A stretch of 64,000 nt of DNA from Tetracladium setigerum (lineage: Eukaryota > Ascomycota > Leotiomycetes > Helotiales). How positions within the stretch are numbered: the first letter of the stretch is position 1; the number at the start of each line of letters is the position of its first letter. The stretch is taken from positions 2,666,001 through 2,730,000 of the forward strand of contig PZJY01000006.1 of assembly GCA_031472005.1 (NCBI GenBank), in the 5' to 3' direction. The position numbers and the translations under genes were made by a program. Positions 23,801 to 35,157 of the stretch are shown in pieces. Under the pieces are notes generated by a model. That model searched no databases, had not been told where the DNA came from, and saw only the letters and a list, made by a program, of their open reading frames with translations.

Positions 23801-24143
23801 CTTTCACTTCAATTGAGCGTTACGTTAGTGTAACCAACAGACCGGCTCTCAGATATCGACACGAGAGTATGCGTCTGTAAAGGATGGTTTTCGTCGTACC
23901 TACAATCTTCTTGACGGCTGCCTGAACCCTACCGGTTCTAGCCATCACGCTCACTCACAAACACAGCAACATTTTTGGTGCAAGTGAGGAATTTACAGCA
24001 AGAATGATTGAATTATAAACACCAGGGGCAAATTTTGAACAGTCTTCATTTGAATAAAGAAGCTTTTTATACCCTTGAAAGTCCATCGCTTTTACTTTCC
24101 ATCCTTCCCCTTACACATTCTCACCCTTTCACAGAGACTTTAT

Positions 24144-25717
24144 CTATACTACCGGGATATCTTGAGGGTTGGTGGTGAAAAATCCAAATGGATCTTGCGC
24201 CTTCTTGATCTTCAACAATTTGCTCCAGTTGTTGGCAAACAGCCTCTTACTCCATTCTGGGAGTGTCAACTCGGTGTCACGGTAGTTGACGAATCCTCTC
24301 AATGGAATGCCTTCCTTAGCAAGTTGGTCCTTGAAAGGTTTCAACTGGTTCTGGAGGTACGCGATGCCATCAGATGGGAAAGTGGTGAGACCGGCTGCGA
24401 GACGACCTTCCCAACGGATCAACCAGAAGCTATTTCTGTGTGCAAAGGACGTCGCCGAGTCCTCAATCTCTCTGATGGGCTTGCCACCCCAAAGATCAAT
24501 GAAGCCAAACTTGGTCAAATCAGTTCGGTTGAATGCATAGGTGGTGTAGTTGTAAAGGGCAAAGGCCGATGCGTAGGTGAATGGCTGGTTCGATCTCAAA
24601 ACCAAGGCTTGGAGGTAGAAGTTTCTGGGACCGAAAGTGTTGACTGTGGTGTTGATACCTGGGGTGGAAAGCTTCTCGCTCTCCCAGAAAGGTACAACAG
24701 TCTTGGTGACAGTAGTTGTGGCTGGGAGATCTGCGAGCAGAGGGGCAATGACTGCATCAAATGTGGAAGGCTCGCCATAATAAAATCCAGCTCCCGAATA
24801 TGGAGGTGCAGTCAATTGCCATCGGAGGGACAAATTATCTGGTGCCTTTCCAGATAGAGCGTATTTTTGGATGGCGAGGAGTGCCTTTACGCCAGTGTCG
24901 ATGTCCACGTTGCCTACTGAGATGGTGTAGGAAGTGACATCGGCATAAGTTGGCTTCCAAGTCTTGGTGGTCAATGAGAGGAGCACACCAAAGGAAGAAC
25001 CAGCACCTACGAAATGTTAGCCAAAATTCAATATCATTAGCGAAAATATGGGAAACATACCCTGAGCTGCCCAGAACAAATCCTTGTTCTGGGTTTTGGA
25101 GGCGGTGACAATAGTTCCATTCCACAGCATGTATTGGACGCTCGTCAGATAATCCATTGGGGTTCCAAGGAAGCGAGAAGTGCTACCGAAGCCACCGCCG
25201 ATAGACGATCCTGCCAGTCCAACCATGTTTGCTCTGACGTGTGGGAAGTGGAGGCCGTGGTTGTTCCAGAGCCAGGTTGCAGCTGGGCCAACAAGAGAAC
25301 CGCCTCCATATGTGAAGAGCTTGGTTGATGGGTTGTAAACGGTTGAGTTGAATGCAAGCATGTTAACGACGAGTGCGCCATCCTTTCCACCTGCGCCATA
25401 GCTTCCATACGAATGTCCACCACTCTTGGGGAGATCTTGATACCACGTTCAACGGCACACTTCAAACCAGCAGCGATTTGAGCATGTGTTGTTGGGAATA
25501 TGACTCCGGAGGGAATGGGTTGAATGCGTAGTTGCCAAGGAGCGATGCTTGCTGCCCAATTGGCATCGGATGAAAAGGCACTTGGGACTCCCGCTGCGTC
25601 AATGCATTCTTCAAGAGTTCCTTGAGGAGCGGCTTGAGGGAAAGCGAAGGCGGTAGAGGAGAAGAGAAGTGCTTGGATCGCGAAGTGCTTGAGCACTGCC
25701 GTTGGTGAAGAAAACAT
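24144..25717 (-). CDS. Secreted BBE-type FAD-linked oxidase, 506 aa, one apparent missing base
   Basis: Berberine-bridge-enzyme-like (FAD_binding_4 plus BBE) flavoprotein; oxidises carbohydrates or secondary metabolites with O2. N-terminus has a signal peptide (IQALLFSSTAFAFPQ). FAD domain: WQLRIQPIPSGVIFPTTHAQ, ISPKSGGHSYGSYGAGG with the His used for 8-alpha-histidyl FAD, and GLAGSSIGGGFGSTSRFLG. The position where bicovalent members have the 6-S-cysteinyl Cys (G-x-C-x-x-V-G) reads RANMVG, so flavin linkage is probably single. BBE tail: NWSKLLKIKKAQDPFGFF. Exons 25717-25061 and 25006-24144, intron 54 nt. The frame breaks exactly at SGGHSY, at GGGG 25428-25431 (plus bases); one more base restores 507 codons. 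No biosynthetic genes flank it, so the substrate is unknown. Confidence 0.87.
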
Positions 25718-25803
25718 GATGAAGACTACAACAGATCAACCAGATTCAGAATGCAACCGAGCTGCTGATCAGAAACCTTTCTTCATCCACGGCTTTAAGG
25801 GCC

Positions 25804-25811
25804 CTTATATA
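25804..25811 (-). promoter_or_regulatory. TATA box of the FAD oxidase gene
   Basis: The minus strand reads TGTATATAAGGGCCC about 90 bases upstream of the ATG at 25717, a good TATA box position leaving a roughly 60-base leader. Read from sequence; not tested. Confidence 0.55.
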
Positions 25812-27795
25812 CATTTTTGAAAATCCCAGGAACGGATACGCAACCGAAAGGTACTTTGGAAGTGCGTGGATTAGAACGATTCTCGGAAGACCAGCATCGC
25901 ATCATCGTTGGGAATCTGGGAAACAACGCAGGAAACACGCTCCCCTGAATTAAACACTATATTGTCTATGAACAGGTCAAGAAGCATGTATTGAGCCTGG
26001 CCTTTTGCTGAACAAGAACTTTTCAATTTAGGATATATGCTCATGGAGCTTGGCCCGTCTTGGAACGGCATATCTGGATGGAATCTGGTTCAAAGTTTCT
26101 CCGAGCACCGCCACACCTTTGATTGAAGCCATACTGAGCTCAAGCTCCCTCCATTCGACTTTGGGTGCAACATTGGTGGATTAATTTGGATAAAAACAAT
26201 TGGTCTTGGGCTAAAGACCGTTGTATACACTTTGGCAATAATGAATCGCTATGTTTCCTTAAAACGAAAATGTTTGGGTGGCTGACCTAGCGCTGACGAA
26301 GCGACAGAATGGGTGGGTGGTGCGTACCGTGCGTCGAAACGGGCGATCCCCGGATTTCTTCAGCGTCGCAATTAGGAAAGATTATTTTGCTCCGCATTAA
26401 ACATTGCCCTGCCAAGGGTTAACGAGTGTCGAGAATTGAGTACCTAGTGTGGTGGGTGTGGTTGACAATCAAACGGCTACTCTGCATCTCTGCAGGAACA
26501 TTTGACTTTTCAGGACCCGCCGAAGCTGCTGCAATTCTTACTGTACTGTTCTTTTAGCTTTTGAATTACTTTCGGACATGGAGTGCCTCCGTCCTTCCGT
26601 ATAGAGAAATCGATTGTGCACAAAACGGCCTGCATGACGATCTGGATGCATTTTGGGACTGCAGCTTTTTGTTCGCTTTCCTCGCTTTCAGTACTGACAG
26701 GGCATTAATACATACTCAATTTAGGTTTTACCTCCGAACCTTACCAGATTTGCGGTCGGGGGGCCATCTGATAACACAACTCCACCTTCTCATTAAGATC
26801 AAACCTGTCATCCTAACATGAAGTGCCGTACGAATTATATGGCCTCCAATTCTCAAAGGTGTGGCGGCCAGGCATGAATCATCACGGTGCGATGGTAATA
26901 AATCACAACATCAATTACAGTACCTTCCAGCTTCCAGGTCCCGTCAAGGTTTCAAAATCATCTGATCATTTCAACAGGAACAAGTCGTGATAATTATTAA
27001 AGCGCAGCCAAGCAAAGTGAGCACTTTATTACAGATCAGACCAGACTGGAGTTCGTGGCTGCGTATACTCGTACTCTTCCAAGCCAAGCCATCCATCCTT
27101 TTCCGGGCACTTTCTGAATAGGAACTACTGAAATAGCCGTTTGATTTACTCTTCAACACCTTATCTTCAACAGTGCATCAAAATTCCATGTTCGTCAGAT
27201 CAACTTTTTGAAGCGAAAGGGAAGGTGAGGAAAGCGTTCACTTCCCACGTTTGCTACTCGCCTACTTATCATTCGTGGATTATTAGCTTTTGTGTCAAAC
27301 GCAGTCAAATTGCATGTGTTGTGGGCCTAAACGCTTACATGGAGGGTTAATAAAAGGTACTGTAAGGTCGTTTGTCTATACTAGGTAGGCAGAAAAGTGA
27401 CTGCCGGATAATGCCCCTGTAACCTGGATATGCAAGTGTTGCGGGTGCTGCAGAATTGCAGGAAGAAGCATGGTGATCACACCATGTGCTTCGGCTGTCA
27501 AATTCTCTTTTTCAACGGCCCGCCCACGTTGCTTTATAGTTCGATTTTTCTTTCAATCGATCCAAGAGGGAAAAGTTGGAGGCGAATCTTCCGCCTGAGG
27601 AACAAACACAATTTCGGTCTTTTTTTGTTACGCTCAAGTTTCCATGTCTTTATTTTTACAGAACAAGAGTTGGCACTGTTCTTCTTCACTTACATGACGA
27701 ACGCTTCGTGCAAAAGCATCTCAAAAACAATCAGCGTATCATCCCGAATGAGCCTATACAACAATGCTGACACCAGGTTAAAACCAGCAGAACAT

Positions 27796-27842
27796 GCATC
27801 AGCATCAGCATCAGCATCAGCATCAGCATCAGCATCAGCAAT
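27796..27842 (+). repeat. GCATCA hexamer tandem repeat, about 7.5 copies
   Basis: Perfect head-to-tail GCATCA units in intergenic DNA. A frame through it would encode Ala-Ser (or Asp-Ala on the other strand) repeats, but neither surrounding frame looks like a gene. Confidence 0.9.
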
Positions 27843-30800
27843 CAGTACAATACAGTACGTGCGACGCACCACCTAGCATCTACCTAACAATCAATCAAAT
27901 TTCTCGAATCGCACAATAATTCTTGTCTTTTGGAAAGCTCCAAGTCTTCTTCAAGGTGGGGGTAGGTAGCAATAATGTACATCTTCCTCTCTGGGCTGCA
28001 TCGCACGTCGCTTCCATTCCAATCCGCGGATTGATATTCTGGGGAATCTGATATTTAGCCCTGCGGCACGTATTGGTCTATCATACGATCATACGACCAC
28101 GAAAAACTTGACTGCCTACTCGGCTATTTCTCTTTCTCTCTTCGACGGAATCTTGATCCCCGAAGATAGGTGACCTAGTAGTGGCTGGATGTTTCTCGCT
28201 TACCTTATTTTACAAGGGACTTCAAGATTTACTATTTGTCGCAGTGTATCTGACAATTTCGCGTTTCAGTCGTCTTCATTCTTTGTGTCTGAATCAATCG
28301 TTCTTAGAATTCGAGCAAGAGACAATGCTACTAAAGGTGATATATTTTAGTGTCGAGATCAAGGAGGACTCTCCTCGATTTGTGCTGTTCTGGTGTCGTG
28401 TGTCTTTTGCGGGTTTTTGTTTCTTCCTGTAATTTTCTTTGGATGATGTGTTTCGATACTCTCAAGGTGTGAGGTTTTGTCACTGTAATCGTTTTTGCCT
28501 TTCAAATAACCTGAATTGGGCTGTTCGTTTGTTATTTGACGGGATTTAGTCTGCTATAATTTTTCTTAGTGTGCAATCAAGTTTTAAGTTCTCTCCCGCC
28601 AGACTTTGGCTCGCATCTCGTTTGCATGCAGATTCGGTATATTCGTAAAACCTCTAGGGAATTATCGTATAGTAGTCTGTATGGTACCTCGTGTTTCCAG
28701 GAAAATCTGAGGAGATATTCTTTGTGCTTAAAGCTATGCAAAGGTGGGAATCACGAGGAGGAGTATGAGTTAAACCCCTTTAATTTCCTCCCAAGTCTTC
28801 TCTACTTCACTCCTTCAATTCTTTCGGGCAATAACATTTCCCCTCTAATTGTTCACCTCAACTACCGAAACAATTCTCTTTCGTCCTCCAAATACAACCA
28901 ATAAGACGATCCACGTTTCATAAAATCGCAAACTAAGTTTACTTAGCTTTCATCTCCTCAGTTCGTCAGGACTTGGATGCCGACCATCCCCAAGAAACTC
29001 GACTTTACAGCCAAGAGCCAGTGCTGTATTTCGTATCCCGCAAACACCAAACCACCGAGCCGAATCTTCTGCTTTTGCTGCTGCGTTCTGCATGGAAACT
29101 TCGGAAATTTCATGAGAGTTTGGGTTTCTTGGGACGGAGTTCATCCAATATTTTTAAGTTTTGCTTGCCCACCGGCATTTGCGGGATGTTTATTGTTCAC
29201 TACCCACAATCTCGTCATTGTTCATCTGATCTTCTCTGAACCTAAAAATATTGAGTTTTGTGATAATTATTTAAACTAATGTACCCAGGTACTTCGCGTG
29301 GGATGTACTGTAAGTGCCGCGTGGCAAGGTTTTACCAAGGCCTTGACTCTACTCCGTTCATTACCCCAGACTCTTGGCGTGCTCCGTTCTCCAGATCTTG
29401 GTTTTGGAAGATGGGTTTCCAACTTTCAAGGTCTTGAATTATCGGTAGTTGAGATGAGGATGCCATGGCACTGGGAATTTTGGTTGACGCTAAGGATATT
29501 AATTTGAGTTCGCTGCTTTGCCTAGAAAAAAGGAAAGGAACAGAATCATATCTTTTGACAGCTTCTGACTTCCAAGTTGTAGTTTGAAGCCAAAGGTACC
29601 GCCACCTCCCCATCCAGATAGTGACAGCGGCTAATCAATTTTTCAATTCCTTAAGTCTTCCATAAATCTTCCATCACTCATAAATTCACTTGTACGAAGC
29701 TCCAACCAGATATGAAAAGCTAGCTGTCAAAATCAAGAAGTACAATCTCGCATTAACTAGGAATATTTCCCCAAATCACATAACCCAAACAACGACGAAA
29801 GATGGCCCCAAGCGAAAAATTCGAAGCCCTTGGACTGAGTACACCCAATGAGAAGTCTCGGACTTCCATCCATTATACCATGTGCTCGAAATTCAACATT
29901 TCTCGATTTCACAAATTTGTCATGTCATGATTGGATTATGACAAGCCAGCGTCAAGCTCAGTGCTCCCTCCACATCCCTTGAATCGCAAAGCCGCTGATC
30001 AAGTCAATATCAAAGCTTTAAAGAGTTTTGTGCTGTACAGAAAAGGCAAATATACACTCACCAGCAATACCACACAGAAGTAGGGCTCTTCGCCAACTTA
30101 ACTACCACTTCAACACCACACCCTAACACCCCATCCAAACATCTTGCCCAATCAAACCCAATTCCTCAAATGTATCCATGGCGTACTGGTATCATGTGCA
30201 CTTAGCTCATCATTATATCATGATCAAAACATCTCACAGTGATCACCACACCAAACATGCCCTGGAGAAAATACCCACATGGCATATAAAATCCGTAAAA
30301 GTTCCCAAAATAGGTATATCACATCCCATATCCTCCCTCCTTCCTCCCTCTCTCACGGCCAGTACGATAAAAACTACCACAGTCCATATCTCCTCATGTC
30401 CCGCTGTGTAACGTACCACGCTGGCGCTCTTTCCACTCCTAATTCCCTCCCTATAATACGCCGACCTGCTTCCCGCTCGTGATTCCCTCATATCCCTCTC
30501 TAATATAACACGCCAGCGGTCTCCAACTCTCAACTTAACTCCCTCCCATCCACATCCGCCAGGTAAACCTCTCACCACCCACGGCCCAAACCCTCACTCA
30601 GTCCCCTCGTCATCATTCGGCGGTCTCGCCAAACTTCTAGATCTCCCACTCAAAAATCCTTTTCACTTTGCCTCGGAAATCAGTATATCGAGCATTGATT
30701 GAATCCATTTAAAGAGTATCGGTGGCAGAGAACAGAGGCTTTCGGAATGTAAAGGAGGTGAGGGTGGTTAGGTGGCAGGTGCACGTGTACATGTGTCTGG

Positions 30801-31600
30801 GAGGTGGAAGGTTGGGTTTACTTGGGGTAGTCGAGGATGATTTTTGCGTAGGATACGGAGAAGGTTTCATCATATCATGAAAGAGTGTGGAGTTGTAGCC
30901 ATGTTGTTGTTGTAAATTTGTATTCATGCATTAGCTTGTAAAGGAAAAATATTTTGGAACGTTTTGGTTGGAAGTTTGGAGGTCTTCAATTCCACTTTGT
31001 TTTAAGATATTGAAAAGCTCCTTGGGAGCATTGGGTTCTAGATTTTATACGTCAAGGAAAATAATTTAGTTTTTTTACCAAACTTTGTTTTTTTATTGAT
31101 TTAGATGCTAGACTCAAGTCAATGATTCACTCGCGGAGTCTGGAACTGAGCCAAAAAGAAACAGAAAGAAAAACCCCCAAAAAGAGAAAAATTTTATGGC
31201 AAGCATCTATTGTGCAATCATGATCTATTTAAATATTGAGCAAACATGAGGGGAGGTATGATATGAATGCTTACTGCCTGCAACCAGGTACCTATCGAAA
31301 AAGCCGCCCGAGACTCCCTCTTCGATAAGGTAGGTAAGATTTACTTTGCCTCCCTCCCCAACCGATCGATCAACTCCTCTATCAGAACTAACAATCTCTC
31401 TTCATGATTTCAAAATTTTCAATATGCAAAACTCTCCATCTATACCACATCTCGAATCACGAATTTCACACCTTTAAATAAGTAAATAAATACCCTAGAC
31501 AAATGTTCTTGTTTTTCACCCACCACCGACAAAGCCATCCCATCCCTTTATCCTCGCTTAAACCTCGCTTGAAACTCGCTTTTCTAAAAGCAAACACAAC

Positions 31601-31629
31601 TACCTACCTACCTACCTACCTTACCTACC
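31601..31629 (+). repeat. TACC tetranucleotide repeat
   Basis: A run of TACC units with one TTACC variant. Shorter TACC/GGTA words are scattered through the intergenic regions of the window. Confidence 0.85.
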
Positions 31630-32040
31630 CAGGAAAAAACATAGTCGACTAGCTTATGTATATTCGGTACGGTCCAAAAAAAAAAAAATTAATCACTATC
31701 CCAGGCTGACTCAGATCCTTACCAGCCCGTCATGCACTCACAACCCCCTTTCTCCATTCCCAAAATTACCGTTAGATTACCTCTCTCTCTGCACTTTACC
31801 TATACCGCTCTTCTACATAAAAGATCGGCATAAGCTCTAACCTCATCTATGTTAAAAAAAAAGGTCAATTTACCTTTCAAAATAAGCTACCTATCATTTC
31901 AATCTTTGCATACCATCCATCACAATTAAAAGATTTACAATTCTCCTTCTATTTGAAACTACTACCTAGATAGATAGATATACATCTATTCCCCAAACCT
32001 TGATCTCTCTCTCTCCCTCACAGATCACATAACATACCAT

Positions 32041-33818
32041 TTACATGATCAGATTAGGACCGTGATATAGATCCTTCCTCTCAGCCTCTGCTTGAACGAG
32101 CGATTTATCCCTCACTGGGAAACCATCGAATGATTTGGCGTAGGTGGCTACGGTGTGCGAAACGAGCTGGATGGGGTTGTCAGTATTTCGAAGGTATCCT
32201 CTTTTTTTTCTTTTTTAAAACAACAAGAGTTGGGAGGAAGTGAGGGATGGGTAGGAAATAGACGTCTCAGCGTGGAGAAAGGTGAGGGGGAGCAGAGGAA
32301 GAAGTAGCAGAAGAAAGTAGCTAAAAGTCGACTCACCTTAGCATTCACAACCCAAGCAACCAAATCGCAATTCTCAACACCATCACACAACTGATGATAG
32401 CAAGGGTCATACCAATCCCCGGCCTTTCCACCGAATTGCTCCTGCTCTTTTTTTGTCTTGACCCCCTCAGCCCCCGTGGCGATTCCGCCGCCTGGGATAC
32501 CATTCTTGATAAACGCATCATAATCCGATCGTCCATCAAATGGAATATACGTATAATTCAAATCATGGGCCTTATACCATTCCGTGTACAGATCCCTCAA
32601 CTCCTCCGAACCATTGGGGTTAGCGGCGTTGGTGGCGTTGTAGACTTGATATGCGTAATTGGGTGAGGCGAGCATGTCGTAATCCATAAATAGACGGATC
32701 TTGAGGTTTTCGGATTCGGAGAGTTGGGAGACGTAGTAGTCTGATCCGAGCAAGCCTTCTTCTTCTCCGGCCCACCAGGCGAAGCGGACGCAGTTGTTGA
32801 CTTCGTAGTTGACGAGGTGGGATGCGATCTCGAGGAGGGTGAGAGTTCCTGTGCCATCGTCGTTGATTCCTGGGCCTTCGGCTACACTGTCACTGTGACC
32901 GCCTAGCATAACACAGTTATCCTGGTCGCCGCCGACGGTTTGAGCGATGACGTTTGTGGTGGAGGTTTTGGTGACGATTGAGTCCATGTAGGCGCTTGCC
33001 TCAACCTTCTTCCCATCTGCAAGGGCTTTGAGGTATGGTTTCGCATCTTCGTCAGAAATACCGAATGTAGCTACATGGTATTTGGACGGACTACCTAGCG
33101 TGCCAGATAGACTTCCTTTGTCGTTGTTGTACACCACTGCGGCCACTGCACCTGCCTTTCCTGCTGCAGCAGATTTATCGCCAAATGCACATGTTCCTCT
33201 TTTGATGAACGCAATGTTCCCAGCAACGTTCTTGGGGTAATCGGAGGCGTCGCAGCCTTGGTTTGCGACGAGGATCAGGTCGCCGAAGACGGCTTCCTTG
33301 TGGGCGGTTGGAGGGCTGAGAGCCATCGCGCGTGTGGATTCCGGAGAGACATCTCCTAGGACGAGACGGTATTCGAAAATGTTACCGACGACGGCATCAA
33401 AGGATTGATTGGAGACGGTGTAATAGTCGCCTAGGTCGGCAAGAGTTTTGAGGATGTAGGAGATGGTTGCGATGTGTCCTGTGAGACATTGTGGTTAGCT
33501 AGCTGTGTGTTGGAAGCGGGGGGTTGTTGGGAGCTTGGAGATGTCGATGTTTGGAGTATTACCTTCACTGCCAATTACTCTGGTAGGATGATTGTACTCA
33601 TCGATACCTAGCTCTGCGATCTGGAAGAGATGTTTAGCTCGCTTGAGCAGGGCGGCAGAGTTGATGTGACTCTGGAGAGACTCTGAGTCTACCAGAGGTT
33701 TGGTGGTGAGCTCGAGGATAGCTTCGGAGCTTGCGTGGGAGTCGCTCAATGGTTTTTGGATTGATGATGCTCCTACCAGCGAAGATAGGAGGATGACGGG
33801 GAGGAGTTTGTGCATCAT
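32041..33818 (-). CDS. Secreted M28 zinc aminopeptidase with PA domain (LAP2-like), 507 aa, three exons
   Basis: Extracellular aminopeptidase of clan MH, removing N-terminal residues (often Leu) from peptides. Signal peptide at the N-terminus (LLPVILLSSLVGASS). Protease-associated domain about residues 120-220 (LVANQGCDASDYPKNVAGN, IKRGTCAFGDKSAAAGKAG). M28 core with all five metal/catalytic positions: GGHSDSV (His), GINDDGTG (Asp), WWAGEEEGLLGS (Glu-Glu), RLFMDYDML (Asp) and DPCYHQLCD (His). Exons 33818-33563, 33478-32337, 32166-32041; introns 84 and 170 nt, phases agree and the sum is 508 codons. The last exon carries LVSHTVATYAKSFDGFP, the conserved C-terminal helix. Length matches LAP2-type enzymes (about 500 aa). 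Appears intact. Confidence 0.93.
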
Positions 33819-34523
33819 GGCTGTAGAGTTGAGAAGCTATGATCTGCTTCAAATGGGTGGTTTTGTGAAGCTTCTCAAGAGAAGTGGGAGGAGGTTGGTG
33901 ATAAGAGTCAACAAACGAGGCGGCCGACCACGGACCTGGCGCTTGCTGGGATTCGCACCGTAGCCTTGCATCGTCGTCATACAGAGATATTGGTACGACA
34001 TTGGAAGTACGCCCTTACTCCGAACACATCCGTTTAAATTGATGTTTTGGATAATGAGTTGTCTGTGAAATTGATATTGAAGAACCTGTGAGATAACATC
34101 GGGTTGATACCATTCTAGAAGAAGATCTCAGAATAGCTCATCAATACCTCTTTCAGCATTCACAATGCCGCAGCTCCACACTTCAGGAAAAGAGGATAGT
34201 TCGGTATCAAGATATGCAATTATCAATTTATTCTCCACTGGCAGCATCTTCAATCCCAAGGTGGCCATGTCTCGGTTGTTACACGTTGGGAATACTGCAT
34301 TGAGTATTAAAGTTTCATTCATTGTTTCAAAGGCCAGGAGACTTTTGATATCGCTGCACAAAAAGGGATGATGCAGTCTCAGCGCAATATTGGTATGACC
34401 TAAAGCAAATAACTCCCGCATAGTGTTCGCCAATCTCGCAAACATCCATTATGCAAATGACCACCCATTTGGCCAAAGAAACCCATTTCTAGAAATCCAT
34501 CCCATCCCAGACCGTCCATCCGT
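33819..34523. other. Intergenic between the aminopeptidase and the GPI protein
   Basis: No gene I can support. A 105-codon frame on the minus strand (34445-34128) is the only sizeable one and is discussed under rejected items. Confidence 0.4.
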
Positions 34524-35157
34524 CTAGATCATGTAGAGAGCAGCACCCATACCAGCAGCAGCCCAAACGGGAGCGGCGGTTCTCATCGCAGCGAAGTTGC
34601 CAGAACCAGTTGTAGTTCCTCCCACGATGGTGTTGACGGTGTCCTTGATGGCGGAGTATTGGCTCTGGAGGGAAGCAACGCTGGCCTTTGCTGCACTGGC
34701 CTCGCTCTTCAAGCTGCTTGCGGCACCGCCGGTTGCAGTAGAAGCGACGCTCTCCAAACTATTGAGACGACTCGATGCCTCAGCAATCTTGGTTGAGACG
34801 GCTGCTTGGGCGGATGAGACGGCTCCATCAACTGCTCCTCTAATGGTAGAGGCAGCTCCGTTGACACCAGTGCCAATTTGGCTGGTCAAGGAGTTGAAGG
34901 CGCCGCTTGCGATATTGCCGATATTGGTGGCAGAGGAGAGGACTTCGCCAGCAACTGTGGGGCGCTGGAGTTAGTATTGGGTTATAGGAAAGGTGAAAGT
35001 AAGAAGAAGAGTATTGGAGTACTCGACACATACCAGATGTGGCTTTGTTGAAGTCTGAAGCAGCATTTCCAATGCCGCTGGTGAGCTGGTCAACGATATT
35101 CTGGGCCGAGGCGACAGAGAGGAGGGCGAGAGCAACGGGGAGGACTTGGAAACGCAT
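34524..35157 (-). CDS. Small Ala/Ser-rich secreted protein with likely GPI anchor, 184 aa
   Basis: Exon 1 35157-35034, intron 35033-34955 (GTATGT...CTATAAC...CAG), exon 2 34954-34524; 555 nt, in phase. Signal peptide VLPVALALLSVASAQ. The mature chain is an amphipathic Ala/Ser/Val-rich helix series (AAVSTKIAEASSRLNSLESV, KSEASAAKASVASLQSQYSA) resembling apolipophorin-like or coiled surface proteins. It ends with TTTGSGNFAAMRTAAPVWAA and a short hydrophobic tail to the last residue, as expected for GPI attachment (omega site probably at Gly/Ser/Asn). Cysteine-free. Probably wall or plasma-membrane bound; function unknown. Confidence 0.87.

Larger units (their letters stand above)
25830..32040. 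other. Six-kilobase stretch without a supported gene
   Basis: Frames longer than 60 codons occur (for example near 27430-27876, 28569-28904 and 30243-30578) but none shows a domain, signal peptide, splice-joined continuation or sensible composition. The sequence is locally AT-rich and pyrimidine-rich, with simple repeats at 27796 and 31601. It could hold long promoters, untranslated RNAs or decayed elements; nothing in it can be named. Confidence 0.45.

Noticed and set aside
27430..27876. 148-codon frame including the GCATCA repeat
   Set aside because: Composition is not protein-like, and the repeat itself keeps several frames open; no domain or conserved start.
28569..28904. 111-codon plus-strand frame in the gene-empty region
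   Set aside because: No start context, domain or conserved pattern; composition resembles non-coding AT-rich DNA.
33935..33975. Possible tRNA 3' half (GGGATTCGCACC)
   Set aside because: T-stem halves do not pair and no D-arm or anticodon arm follows.
34128..34445. Minus-strand 105-codon frame between the aminopeptidase and GPI genes
   Set aside because: It has a plausible helical composition but no motif, no signal peptide, no splice partner and no clear promoter; length alone is not enough.
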